Assembly (NCBI GenBank): GCA_025929455.1
Contig: JAICMB010000180.1
Location: forward strand, 1-6,796
Direction of reading: 5' to 3'
Source of the DNA: Bryobacteraceae bacterium
GTDB lineage: Bacteria; Acidobacteriota; Terriglobia; Bryobacterales; Bryobacteraceae
Length of the DNA: 6,796 bases
The notes beneath the pieces are model-generated. The model saw only the letters and a program-made list of their open reading frames with translations. It did not search any database and had not been told where the DNA came from. Positions 1 to 6,511 of this stretch are shown in pieces. Position numbers and translations under genes: made by a program. Positions within the stretch are counted from its first letter, which is position 1; each line of letters starts with the position of its first letter.

Positions 1-1
1 C

Positions 2-2998
2 GACTTTCCGCCGGCGTGTCCGGAGACCTGGGGAGAGAAGACGGACGTCGCCGAAAGCGCCGACTGGTACAACAGCAAATACATCGTCGCGACCGGCAGC
101 AATCTCAACATGACGCGGACTCCGGACGTGCACTACGTCGCCGAGGCGCGCAACAACGGTTCGAAACTCGTCGTGCTGTCGCCCGATTTCAGCGAAGTGG
201 CGCGCTACGCAGATTGGTGGGTGCCGGTGCACTCCGGCATGGACGCGGCGTTCTGGATGGGCGTGAACCACGTCATTTTGAGCGAGTTCCACGTGGCGCG
301 CAGCGTTCCGTATTTCATCGATTATCTGAAACGCTATTCGGACTCGCCGTTTCTGGTCGAAATCGAACAGGACGGCGACACGTACGCGCCGGGACGGTTC
401 CTCAGGTCCAACCGTCTGGCGCGCTACAGCAGTACCGAAAACGGCGATTGGAAATGCGTCGTGTTCGACCGCACGACCGGCGAGCCCCGCATGCCCGGCG
501 GAAGCATCGGTTTCCGATGGCAGAAGCAGAAAGGCCAGTGGAACCTCGATTTGAAGGACCCGCTGGACGGGTCTGAAATCGATCCGGTTCTATCGTTCAT
601 TGACGCGCGAGACGCCGAGCTTTCCATCCGCTTCACGGACTTCGGAAACGATCGTACCTACGAACGAGCAGTGCCGGTGAAGTACATCGCGACCGCGACG
701 GGCCGCATCGCCGTCACTACCGCGTACGACCTGCTCATGGCGCAGTTCGGTGTGGCGCGCGGCCTCAGCGGAGAATATCCGAAAAGCTACGACGACGCGG
801 AGATCGCCTATACTCCCGCGTGGCAGGAGAAGTTCACCGGCGTTTCGCGCAACACCGTAATTCAGTTTGCACGCGAGTTCGCGTCCACCGCCGAGAAGAC
901 CCACGGCAAATGCACCGTCATCGTCGGCTCCGGCGTGAATCACTGGTATCACGCCAACCTGCACTACCGCGCGTCGATTACCGCGCTGGTCATGTGCGGC
1001 TGCTGCGGTGTGAACGGCGGCGGCCTCAACCATTACACGGGGCAGGAGAAGTTGGTGCCCGCGGCTTCCTGGAGCGTGCTGGCGATGGCTACCGACTGGG
1101 GCACCGTTCCGCGGCTGCAGAACGGGCCGTCGTATCACTACGTGAACACGGACCAGTGGCGATACGAGGACGGCCCCGTTGATGCGGCGCCGCCCACGGG
1201 CCCCTTTGCCCGAAAGCACGTCATGGATTTCCAGGCGGACGCCGTGCGCATGGGGTGGCTGCCCTCGTATCCGCAGTTCGACATGAGCCCGGTGGAGTTA
1301 GCGCGCCGCGCCGAGCAGGACGGCATGCGGACTCCCGAAGAGATTACCAACTGGGTAGTCGAGCGCCTGCGGACGCGGCGTTTGCGCTTCGCCGTCGAGG
1401 ACCCAGACGCGTCCGGCAACTGGCCGCGCGTGTGGATTATCTGGCGCGCCAACGCGATACTTGCGAGCGCGAAAGGGCACGAGTATTTTTTGAAGCACTA
1501 CCTGGGCACGCACGACAACGCTATCGCGGATGAAAACCCCGACGCCGCGCCTGACGAAGTGGTTTGGCATGAGCGCGCGCCGCAAGGCAAGCTCGATCTG
1601 GTTGTCGATCTCAATTTCCGGATGGACACCAGCGCGCTCTATTCGGACATCGTGCTGCCCTCGTGCACCTGGTACGAAAAGAACGATCTGAACACGACGG
1701 ACCTGCACTCCTACATTCACCCGCTGGGCGCCGCGGTGCCCCCGTGCTGGGAATCCAAAACCGACTGGGACATCTTTCGCACGCTGGCCAAAAAGGTGAC
1801 CGAGCTCAGCGCCGCGCATTTCCCGGAGCCATTTCGCGACGTGGTTACGACGCCGCTGCTGCACGACACCCCGGACGAGCTAGCGCAACCCGAAGTGAAG
1901 AAGTGGTTCGAAGAGGAATGCGACCTGATCCCGGGCAAGACCATGCCGCACATCCGGGTGGTCGAGCGCGATTACGCGAACCTATACAACAAATTCTGTT
2001 CCCTGGGGCCGCAGCTTCGCGCCCATGGCGTTGAAGATCGCGGTGTGCACATGCCCGTCGCGGACCTATACGACGAGTTCGGCGCCGCCACCAACGGCTA
2101 CGAATGGAACGGGCAACGCTATCCGTCGCTCGTAGAACCCGTCGATGCCGCAAACATGGTTCTGTTCTTCGCGCCGGAAACCAACGGCGAAGTGGCGTAC
2201 CGGGGTTTCCTCTACCGCGAGCAGGAAACCGGCATGAAGATCGCGCAACTGGGCGAAGGGAACCGACGCACCTTTTACGATTTCAAAGCGCTCACGCGGC
2301 AACCGCGTCGCATTCTGACCAGCCCCTGCTGGTCCGGAATCCTGAACAACGGGCGGGCATACAGCGCGTATTGCCAGAACGTGGAGCACCTGATCCCGTG
2401 GCGGACGCTAACCGGCCGGCAGCACCTCTATCTCGATCACGAAGGCTATCGCGCATTCGGTGAGAGTGTGCCGACGTTTAAGCCGCGCATCAGCGCGGAG
2501 GCCTCCATGAATCTGCGCAAGAGCGTGCCCGATGGACCCTGCGTGACTCTGAATTGCCTGACCCCGCACGGCAAGTGGCACATTCACACCACGTATTCGG
2601 ACGATCTGCGCATGCTCACGCTATCACGCGGCATCGAGCCATTCTGGTTGAACGACAAGGACGCGGAGGCAATCGGCGTTCTCGATAACGACTGGATCGA
2701 AGCGTACAACGATAACGGTGTGATCGTTACGCGTGCGGTCGTGAGCGCGAGGATACCGCGCGGCATTGGCCTTTTCTATCACGCGCCCGAGCGCACCGGC
2801 TTTCCCAAATCGCCGATGCGCAACCGCCGGCGCGGCGGCGGAACGAATAGCGTGACGAAGCTGCGGCTGAAGCCCGTTCTGATGGTGGGCGGATACGCAC
2901 AGCATTCCTACCGCTTTAACGATTACGGTCCCGCCGCTTCCGATCGCGACACGTACGTACTCGTTCACAAGATGGCAGGGCCACCGCAATGGCACTGA
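2..2998 (+). CDS. narG: Respiratory nitrate reductase alpha subunit NarG, 5'-truncated
   Basis: This is the catalytic molybdenum subunit that reduces nitrate to nitrite at a Mo-bisMGD centre. The frame is open from the window edge and gives 998 residues before the TGA. By comparison with E. coli NarG (about 1247 aa) roughly the first 220 residues are missing, including the His/Cys ligands of cluster FS0 and any Tat-like signal. The first visible residues, DFPPACPETWGE, match the E. coli stretch that begins with the Mo ligand Asp222, so that aspartate appears to be the first complete codon. Further family blocks seen are SADWYNSKYI, GVNHWYH, AKGHEYFLKHYLGT, LYSDIVLP followed by TWYEKNDLN, ECDLIPGKT, APETNGEVA, HLIPWRTLTGRQ and LTPHGKWHIHTTYSDD. 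The last lies in the C-terminal cofactor-binding domain. No internal stop or frameshift is apparent. Family assignment is very secure. Direction (nitrate reduction rather than nitrite oxidation) and side of the membrane are not decided by this fragment. Confidence 0.97.
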   Translation, partial: DFPPACPETWGEKTDVAESADWYNSKYIVATGSNLNMTRTPDVHYVAEARNNGSKLVVLSPDFSEVARYADWWVPVHSGMDAAFWMGVNHVILSEFHVARSVPYFIDYLKRYSDSPFLVEIEQDGDTYAPGRFLRSNRLARYSSTENGDWKCVVFDRTTGEPRMPGGSIGFRWQKQKGQWNLDLKDPLDGSEIDPVLSFIDARDAELSIRFTDFGNDRTYERAVPVKYIATATGRIAVTTAYDLLMAQFGVARGLSGEYPKSYDDAEIAYTPAWQEKFTGVSRNTVIQFAREFASTAEKTHGKCTVIVGSGVNHWYHANLHYRASITALVMCGCCGVNGGGLNHYTGQEKLVPAASWSVLAMATDWGTVPRLQNGPSYHYVNTDQWRYEDGPVDAAPPTGPFARKHVMDFQADAVRMGWLPSYPQFDMSPVELARRAEQDGMRTPEEITNWVVERLRTRRLRFAVEDPDASGNWPRVWIIWRANAILASAKGHEYFLKHYLGTHDNAIADENPDAAPDEVVWHERAPQGKLDLVVDLNFRMDTSALYSDIVLPSCTWYEKNDLNTTDLHSYIHPLGAAVPPCWESKTDWDIFRTLAKKVTELSAAHFPEPFRDVVTTPLLHDTPDELAQPEVKKWFEEECDLIPGKTMPHIRVVERDYANLYNKFCSLGPQLRAHGVEDRGVHMPVADLYDEFGAATNGYEWNGQRYPSLVEPVDAANMVLFFAPETNGEVAYRGFLYREQETGMKIAQLGEGNRRTFYDFKALTRQPRRILTSPCWSGILNNGRAYSAYCQNVEHLIPWRTLTGRQHLYLDHEGYRAFGESVPTFKPRISAEASMNLRKSVPDGPCVTLNCLTPHGKWHIHTTYSDDLRMLTLSRGIEPFWLNDKDAEAIGVLDNDWIEAYNDNGVIVTRAVVSARIPRGIGLFYHAPERTGFPKSPMRNRRRGGGTNSVTKLRLKPVLMVGGYAQHSYRFNDYGPAASDRDTYVLVHKMAGPPQWH

Positions 2999-3004
2999 GG
3001 GGAG
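2997..3004 (+). promoter_or_regulatory. Ribosome binding site of narH, overlapping the narG stop
   Basis: The purine-rich run GAGGGGAG begins inside the narG TGA stop and ends 10 nt before the GTG at 3015. It supports the GTG as the narH start over the internal ATG at 3039, and implies that ribosomes ending narG help start narH. The GTG start also reproduces the N-terminus of E. coli NarH (MKIRSQVGMV versus MNIRAQVSMV here). Confidence 0.75.
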
Positions 3005-3014
3005 ACGAAGCCGC

Positions 3015-4502
3015 GTGAATATTCGAGCGCAAGTTTCGATGGTGTTTCACCTGGACAAGTGCATCGGTTGCCATACCTGCAGCCTCGCGTGCAAGAATCT
3101 GTGGACCGGCCGGCCCGGCACCGAGTACATGTGGTGGAACAACGTCGAGACCAAACCAGGCACGGGTTATCCGACGCTGTACGAGGACCAGGAAGAATAC
3201 CACGGAGGTTGGGAACTCCATAACGGCGATCTGCGCCTGAAGCTGAATACGCGCGCGGGTGAGTTGCTCAACCTGAGCTATAACAAACGGCTGCCGTCCA
3301 TGGACGACTACTACGAGCCGTTCACGTATAACTACGACGATCTGATTAACGCGCCGCTCGGTGACGATCAGCCAGTCGCAACCCCGGTGTCGCAAGTCAC
3401 CGGGAAAGACATGCACATCGAGGCTGGGCCGAACTGGGACGATGACCTGGGCGGTTCGGGAATCTACGCGGCCAATGACCCGAACCTGAAGGCCATGACG
3501 GAAGAAGAACGCCAGGTCATGTTCGAGATGCAACGCGTCGTCTACTTCTATCTGCCGCGCATCTGTAATCATTGTGTGAACCCCAGTTGTGTCGCGGCGT
3601 GTCCGGCGGGAGCGATTTACAAGCGCGGCGAGGACGGCATTGTTCTGGTCAGCCAGGAGAAGTGCATGGGCTGGCGCATGTGCGTGTCCGGCTGCCCATA
3701 CAAAAAGGTTTATTACAACTGGACGACTGGCAAGTCCGAGAAATGCATTCTCTGCTATCCGCGGCTCGAAACACAGCAGGCCCCGGCGTGCATGCACTCC
3801 TGCGTGGGACGCATCCGCTATCTCGGCCTTCTGTTATATGACGCGGACCGCATTCACAGCGCCGCGTGCCGCCCGGACTACGAGTTAGTCGACGCGCAGC
3901 GCGATTTCATTATGGACCCATTTGACCGTGACGTGATCCGGCTGGCGAAAGAGAACGGTATCGGTGACAAGATGATCGAGGCCGCGCAGAAATCGCCAGT
4001 TTATCAGTACGTCAAGGTATGGAAGCTGGCCCTACCGCTGCACCCGGAATTTCGGACCATGCCGATGTTGTTCTACGTGCCGCCGTTGCTGCCCGTGACG
4101 GCGTCGATGGAGGACGGCGTCTACGACACCTCGGGCGACTTCTTCAGCCCGATCGAAAAAGCACGCCTGCCGGTTCGATATATGGCGAGCCTGTTCTCAG
4201 CGGGTGACGAGCAGAAGATCGTAGAGGTCTATCGCAAGATGATCGCCATGCGTATATACAAGCGCGCGCAGACCGTCGGCGATATTTCCACCGAGAAAGC
4301 GGCGCAAACGGTGCGCGACGCCAATAGTACGCCGGAAGAGATCGAGGCGATTTATCACATGACTTCGCTCGCCGGCTTTGACGAACGGTTCGTGATCCCG
4401 CCGTTCTCGCGCGAGGCCGCCATCGGCCTGGTTCAGATCACGCAACAGCGCCAGGAAGGCGGCGGCATGGGATTCCTGCGCGAGCCACGCCGAGGCTTGT
4501 GA
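3015..4502 (+). CDS. narH: Respiratory nitrate reductase beta subunit NarH (4 Fe-S clusters)
   Basis: This is the electron-transfer subunit carrying electrons from the NarI haems to NarG. At 495 aa it is close to E. coli NarH (512 aa). All cysteine groups are present at the same residue numbers as in E. coli: C16/C19/C22/C26, C184/C187/C192/C196, C217/C223/C227 and C244/C247/C259/C263. Residue 220 is Trp (CMGWRMC), the replacement that makes FS4 a [3Fe-4S] rather than a [4Fe-4S] cluster, so the normal set of three [4Fe-4S] plus one [3Fe-4S] is predicted. Conserved stretches include NNVETKPG, GPNWDDDLGG, CVGRIRYLGLLLYDAD and WKLALPLHPEFRTMPM. The GTG start is preferred for its Shine-Dalgarno and for N-terminal agreement with the family. 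The gene follows narG by 16 nt and ends 1 nt before narJ. Nothing is missing or truncated. The shorter, divergent C-terminus (after about residue 465) is the only notable difference. Confidence 0.98.
   Translation: MNIRAQVSMVFHLDKCIGCHTCSLACKNLWTGRPGTEYMWWNNVETKPGTGYPTLYEDQEEYHGGWELHNGDLRLKLNTRAGELLNLSYNKRLPSMDDYYEPFTYNYDDLINAPLGDDQPVATPVSQVTGKDMHIEAGPNWDDDLGGSGIYAANDPNLKAMTEEERQVMFEMQRVVYFYLPRICNHCVNPSCVAACPAGAIYKRGEDGIVLVSQEKCMGWRMCVSGCPYKKVYYNWTTGKSEKCILCYPRLETQQAPACMHSCVGRIRYLGLLLYDADRIHSAACRPDYELVDAQRDFIMDPFDRDVIRLAKENGIGDKMIEAAQKSPVYQYVKVWKLALPLHPEFRTMPMLFYVPPLLPVTASMEDGVYDTSGDFFSPIEKARLPVRYMASLFSAGDEQKIVEVYRKMIAMRIYKRAQTVGDISTEKAAQTVRDANSTPEEIEAIYHMTSLAGFDERFVIPPFSREAAIGLVQITQQRQEGGGMGFLREPRRGL
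4492..4495 (+). promoter_or_regulatory. Probable ribosome binding site of narJ
   Basis: GAGG inside the last codons of narH lies 8 nt before the narJ ATG at 4504. The narH stop (TGA, 4500-4502) is separated from that ATG by a single base, an arrangement typical of translational coupling. Confidence 0.5.
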
Positions 4503-4503
4503 G

Positions 4504-5037
4504 ATGCCGGTGAGCCTGGAAGTTCTCGCGCAACTGCTCGAATATCCGGGACCGCAGTTCGACCGGGCCCGCGCTCTGCCGGAAACCGCTCCCGCGTCCG
4601 GCGGTTTCGATGCCTACAGCCGCGCCGCACTCGAAGAAATATACACGCGCACGTTCGATCTCAATGGCGACACGTCACTTTACGTCGGCCATCACCTGTT
4701 CGGCGACGACTGGCGGCGCGGGCTCTTTTTGGCGCAGTTGAACCACACGTATAAGGAGACCGGTTTCTCGTGCGGAGCCGAGTTGCCCGATCATCTCTCG
4801 CCGCTGCTGCGATTCATTGCCCTCCATGAGTCCGGCGAAGAAACCGAAGAACTGATTCATGATTGTGTCATTCCCGCCGTCACGCATCTGCTGACGTCGC
4901 TGCGCGACGACGAGAACCCGTACCGCGCTACGCTCCAGACGCTTTTGCAAACGCTAGGCGGCGATGCGCCCGAAACTGTTTACGAGACGATTCCATGCAA
5001 ACCGTTCTATACATCGCCTTTCCCTATTTTGCGGTAA
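4504..5037 (+). CDS. narJ: Nitrate reductase assembly chaperone NarJ
   Basis: NarJ is a cytoplasmic TorD/DmsD-type chaperone. It binds the immature NarG N-terminus and holds the NarGH apoenzyme until cofactor insertion and membrane anchoring are complete; it is not part of the mature enzyme. The 177-aa product has the family's N-terminal LLEYPG motif (residues 11-16) and a YTRTFDLNGDTSLYVGHHLF segment (47-66) matching the YSELFD...TSLLLFEHV region of E. coli NarJ. It also has ELPDHL (93-98), the most diagnostic NarJ motif. It is shorter than E. coli NarJ (236 aa), mostly lacking the C-terminal tail, but many NarJ proteins are of this size, so I do not read it as truncated. The start is 1 nt after the narH stop, and the last 43 nt overlap the predicted start of narI. 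Its presence implies cytoplasmic folding of NarG before any export. Confidence 0.92.
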   Translation: MPVSLEVLAQLLEYPGPQFDRARALPETAPASGGFDAYSRAALEEIYTRTFDLNGDTSLYVGHHLFGDDWRRGLFLAQLNHTYKETGFSCGAELPDHLSPLLRFIALHESGEETEELIHDCVIPAVTHLLTSLRDDENPYRATLQTLLQTLGGDAPETVYETIPCKPFYTSPFPILR

Positions 5038-6185
5038 TCGTCGCGATCGGAGCGAGTCTGTACCGCTACGCTAACGACCGCTTTTCGTATTCCAGTCTTT
5101 CGTCGCAACTGCTCGAAAATCGCAAGCTATTCTGGGGCTCCGTGCCGTGGCACTACGGAATTACTCTGATTCTGCTCGCGCACGTCCTCACATGGTTGTT
5201 CCCGGGGACCGCGGCAGCGATCTTCCGTGACCCCATACGCCTGCTGGCATTCGAGATGGCGGGCCTGGCGCTCGCGATCTACTGCCTGTTCGGTTTAGTC
5301 GTGCTGATCGTCCGGCGCTTGCCGACCGATTCCCGTCCGCGCGCGGTCACGTCCGCGATGGATTGGGTGCTGCTGGCGTTTCTGCTCGTTCAGGTGGCGA
5401 CCGGCATCGCCGTAGCTCTCTTTAATCGCTGGGGCGCGCAATGGTATCTGAGTACCGCTACGCCATGGCTGTGGTCGCTGGTAAAGTTTCAGCCTGACCC
5501 GAGCACCATATCGGCCACTCCGGCACTGATTCAATTCCACGTGCTGCTCGGGTTCTGTATCATTCTGCTGTTCCCGTTCACGAGACTCGTGCATATCTTC
5601 ACGATTCCGCTCGATTACTTATGGCGGCCATATCAGGTCGTGATCTGGAATCACGATCCGCGGCGGCGCGAAGAGCTGATCGTGCTTCCCTCGCCCTCCA
5701 TTGGACCGTACCGTCCCGAGCGGCGCGAAGCTCTGGCGCGCGCCAGCATACTGGCGGGAGCGATCGGGGCCGTGATGATCGGTATTCCCAGCGTCGGCTT
5801 TTTGCTCGGGTTGAGAAAAGTGCCGTCGGTCTGGCGCGAGGTCGGCAAGGTAGACGATTTCAAAGTCGGCGAAACCGTACAGGTGTCATTTCTCGACCCG
5901 TCGCCGGAGCCGTGGGCCGGAGTGACGGCGAAAACGGCGGCGTGGTTGCGGCGTGACACGGATCAAAACTTCATGGCGTTCGCGGTCAACTGCACGCATC
6001 TGGGCTGCCCGGTGCGCTGGCTGCCGGACGCGAATCTCTTTATGTGCCCGTGTCACGGCGGTGTTTTCTATGCGAACGGAACCGTCGCCTCCGGGCCTCC
6101 CATGCGGCCGCTCGTTACCTATCCGGTCCGCGTGCAAAACGGAGCCGTCGAGATCCTCGCGGGTCCGCTCCCGATCATGAGCTAG
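4995..6185 (+). CDS. narI: NarI di-haem cytochrome b fused to a C-terminal Rieske [2Fe-2S] domain
   Basis: This is a 396-aa fusion. Residues 1-220 are a complete NarI, the quinol-oxidising membrane anchor, with five helices near 4-24, 50-70, 84-107, 122-143 and 180-202. The haem ligands H53/H63 and H182/H200 have the same spacing as E. coli H56/H66 and H187/H205, and LLFPFTRLVHIFTIPLDYL matches its last helix. A basic linker (about 203-247, with RRR at 223-225) leads to RREAL (243-247) and a sixth helix (about 249-272), resembling the Tat-type anchor of free-standing Rieske proteins. A Rieske domain follows (about 277-394): box I C333-T-H335-L-G-C338 and box II C351-P-C353-H354-G. Predicted cluster ligands are C333, H335, C351 and H354, with a C338-C353 disulfide. 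Known NarI topology (N-terminus out, C-terminus in) plus one extra helix puts the Rieske domain on the outer face. The ATG at 4995 matches the NarI N-terminus; an in-frame ATG at 4863 would add 44 non-membrane residues and is disfavoured. The reading frame runs uninterrupted across the junction. Confidence 0.96.
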   Translation: MQTVLYIAFPYFAVIVAIGASLYRYANDRFSYSSLSSQLLENRKLFWGSVPWHYGITLILLAHVLTWLFPGTAAAIFRDPIRLLAFEMAGLALAIYCLFGLVVLIVRRLPTDSRPRAVTSAMDWVLLAFLLVQVATGIAVALFNRWGAQWYLSTATPWLWSLVKFQPDPSTISATPALIQFHVLLGFCIILLFPFTRLVHIFTIPLDYLWRPYQVVIWNHDPRRREELIVLPSPSIGPYRPERREALARASILAGAIGAVMIGIPSVGFLLGLRKVPSVWREVGKVDDFKVGETVQVSFLDPSPEPWAGVTAKTAAWLRRDTDQNFMAFAVNCTHLGCPVRWLPDANLFMCPCHGGVFYANGTVASGPPMRPLVTYPVRVQNGAVEILAGPLPIMS

Positions 6186-6268
6186 TAATGGATCAGAAAG
6201 CTTTTGAGAACGCGTGTATTCCACCCTGTGGGGTAAGGTTTCAGCCTGCGGCCGGTCTCTCCGACGTG

Positions 6269-6294
6269 GGGCAGGCAGTCTCTGCTGCCTGCCC
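6269..6294. repeat. Perfect 10-bp inverted repeat, REP-like palindrome 1
   Basis: GGGCAGGCAG (6269-6278) is exactly complementary to CTGCCTGCCC (6285-6294), with a 6-nt loop TCTCTG. There is no T-run after it, so it is not a classical intrinsic terminator. A strong GC-rich hairpin could still block 3' exonucleases or attenuate readthrough into the cytochrome b gene. Its form is that of dispersed intergenic palindromes (REP elements), but copy number cannot be judged from one window. Confidence 0.7.
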
Positions 6295-6433
6295 TCGTCC
6301 GCCGAAAATGGCACCGCGCCGCCATTCAGCCCGGGTTGACGGTCGGCCACTCCAGACCGGCCTCGTCCGCAGCCGCACAATCCTCCAGGCAGGTTACGCT
6401 CGGGCGCGACGTCGCAAACGCATTTTGCTTGGG

Positions 6434-6451
6434 GCAGACGTCCACGTCTGC
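6434..6451. repeat. Perfect 8-bp inverted repeat, REP-like palindrome 2
   Basis: GCAGACGT (6434-6441) pairs with ACGTCTGC (6444-6451) around a central CC. In RNA the realistic fold is 7 bp with a 4-nt loop. The left arm is preceded by GGG, so it begins GGGGCAG, the same heptamer that opens palindrome 1 about 165 bp upstream. This suggests two members or halves of one repeat family. No terminator T-tract follows. Confidence 0.6.
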
Positions 6452-6511
6452 GCCGCACCTCCCGCTGGTCAGGAGTTGTCAGGACATTAGCATTAGCAAC
6501 GGGCGATAGAG

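Larger units (their letters stand above)
6186..6511. other. Intergenic region with two palindromes, no convincing gene
   Basis: This 326-bp gap separates the narI-Rieske stop from the cytochrome b start, in strong contrast to the tight packing upstream. It contains two GGGGCAG-headed palindromes (listed separately) and, just before the cytochrome b gene, a tandem duplication of CATTAG (6485-6496). I see no clear FNR-type site (TTGAT-N4-ATCAA) and no convincing -35/-10 pair; a TTGACG at about 6335 lacks a partner. A 100-codon open frame starting at 6188 runs through the region, but its composition does not look coding. Confidence 0.6.

Noticed and set aside
2916..3797. A 293-codon open frame on the - strand across the narG end and most of narH
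   Set aside because: It is antisense to a gene with all expected Fe-S cysteines, its product is an unrecognisable mix, and such shadows are common in GC-rich coding DNA.
4863..4994. Upstream in-frame ATG extending narI by 44 residues
   Set aside because: The added residues are Arg-rich and unlike any NarI N-terminus, and would overlap narJ by 175 nt. The ATG at 4995 gives the expected hydrophobic MQ... start.
5640..5760. NarI-Rieske junction as an assembly artefact or stop-codon loss
   Set aside because: The linker is coding-like, contains an RR pair correctly placed before a Rieske-type anchor helix, and gives a topology that works. Nothing in the sequence suggests a chimeric join, although reads would be needed to be certain.
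6269..6300. Palindrome 1 as a Rho-independent terminator of the nar operon
   Set aside because: The stem is strong, but the sequence after it (TCGTCC...) has no T-run, so only attenuation or RNA protection can be argued.
5886..6458. A 190-codon - strand open frame covering the Rieske end and the intergenic gap
   Set aside because: It overlaps the certain Rieske coding sequence in antisense and its Arg-rich product matches nothing I recognise.
6188..6490. A 100-codon + strand open frame (MDQKAFENACIPPCG...) in the gap before cytochrome b
   Set aside because: It runs straight through both palindromes, is rich in Arg, Ala and Pro with no recognisable domain, and lacks a convincing Shine-Dalgarno. 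It looks like chance translation of repeat-bearing DNA.
6186..6511. FNR/NarL-type promoter for cytochrome b
   Set aside because: I found no FNR-like dyad and no plausible -35/-10 pair with correct spacing; an isolated TTGACG is not enough.
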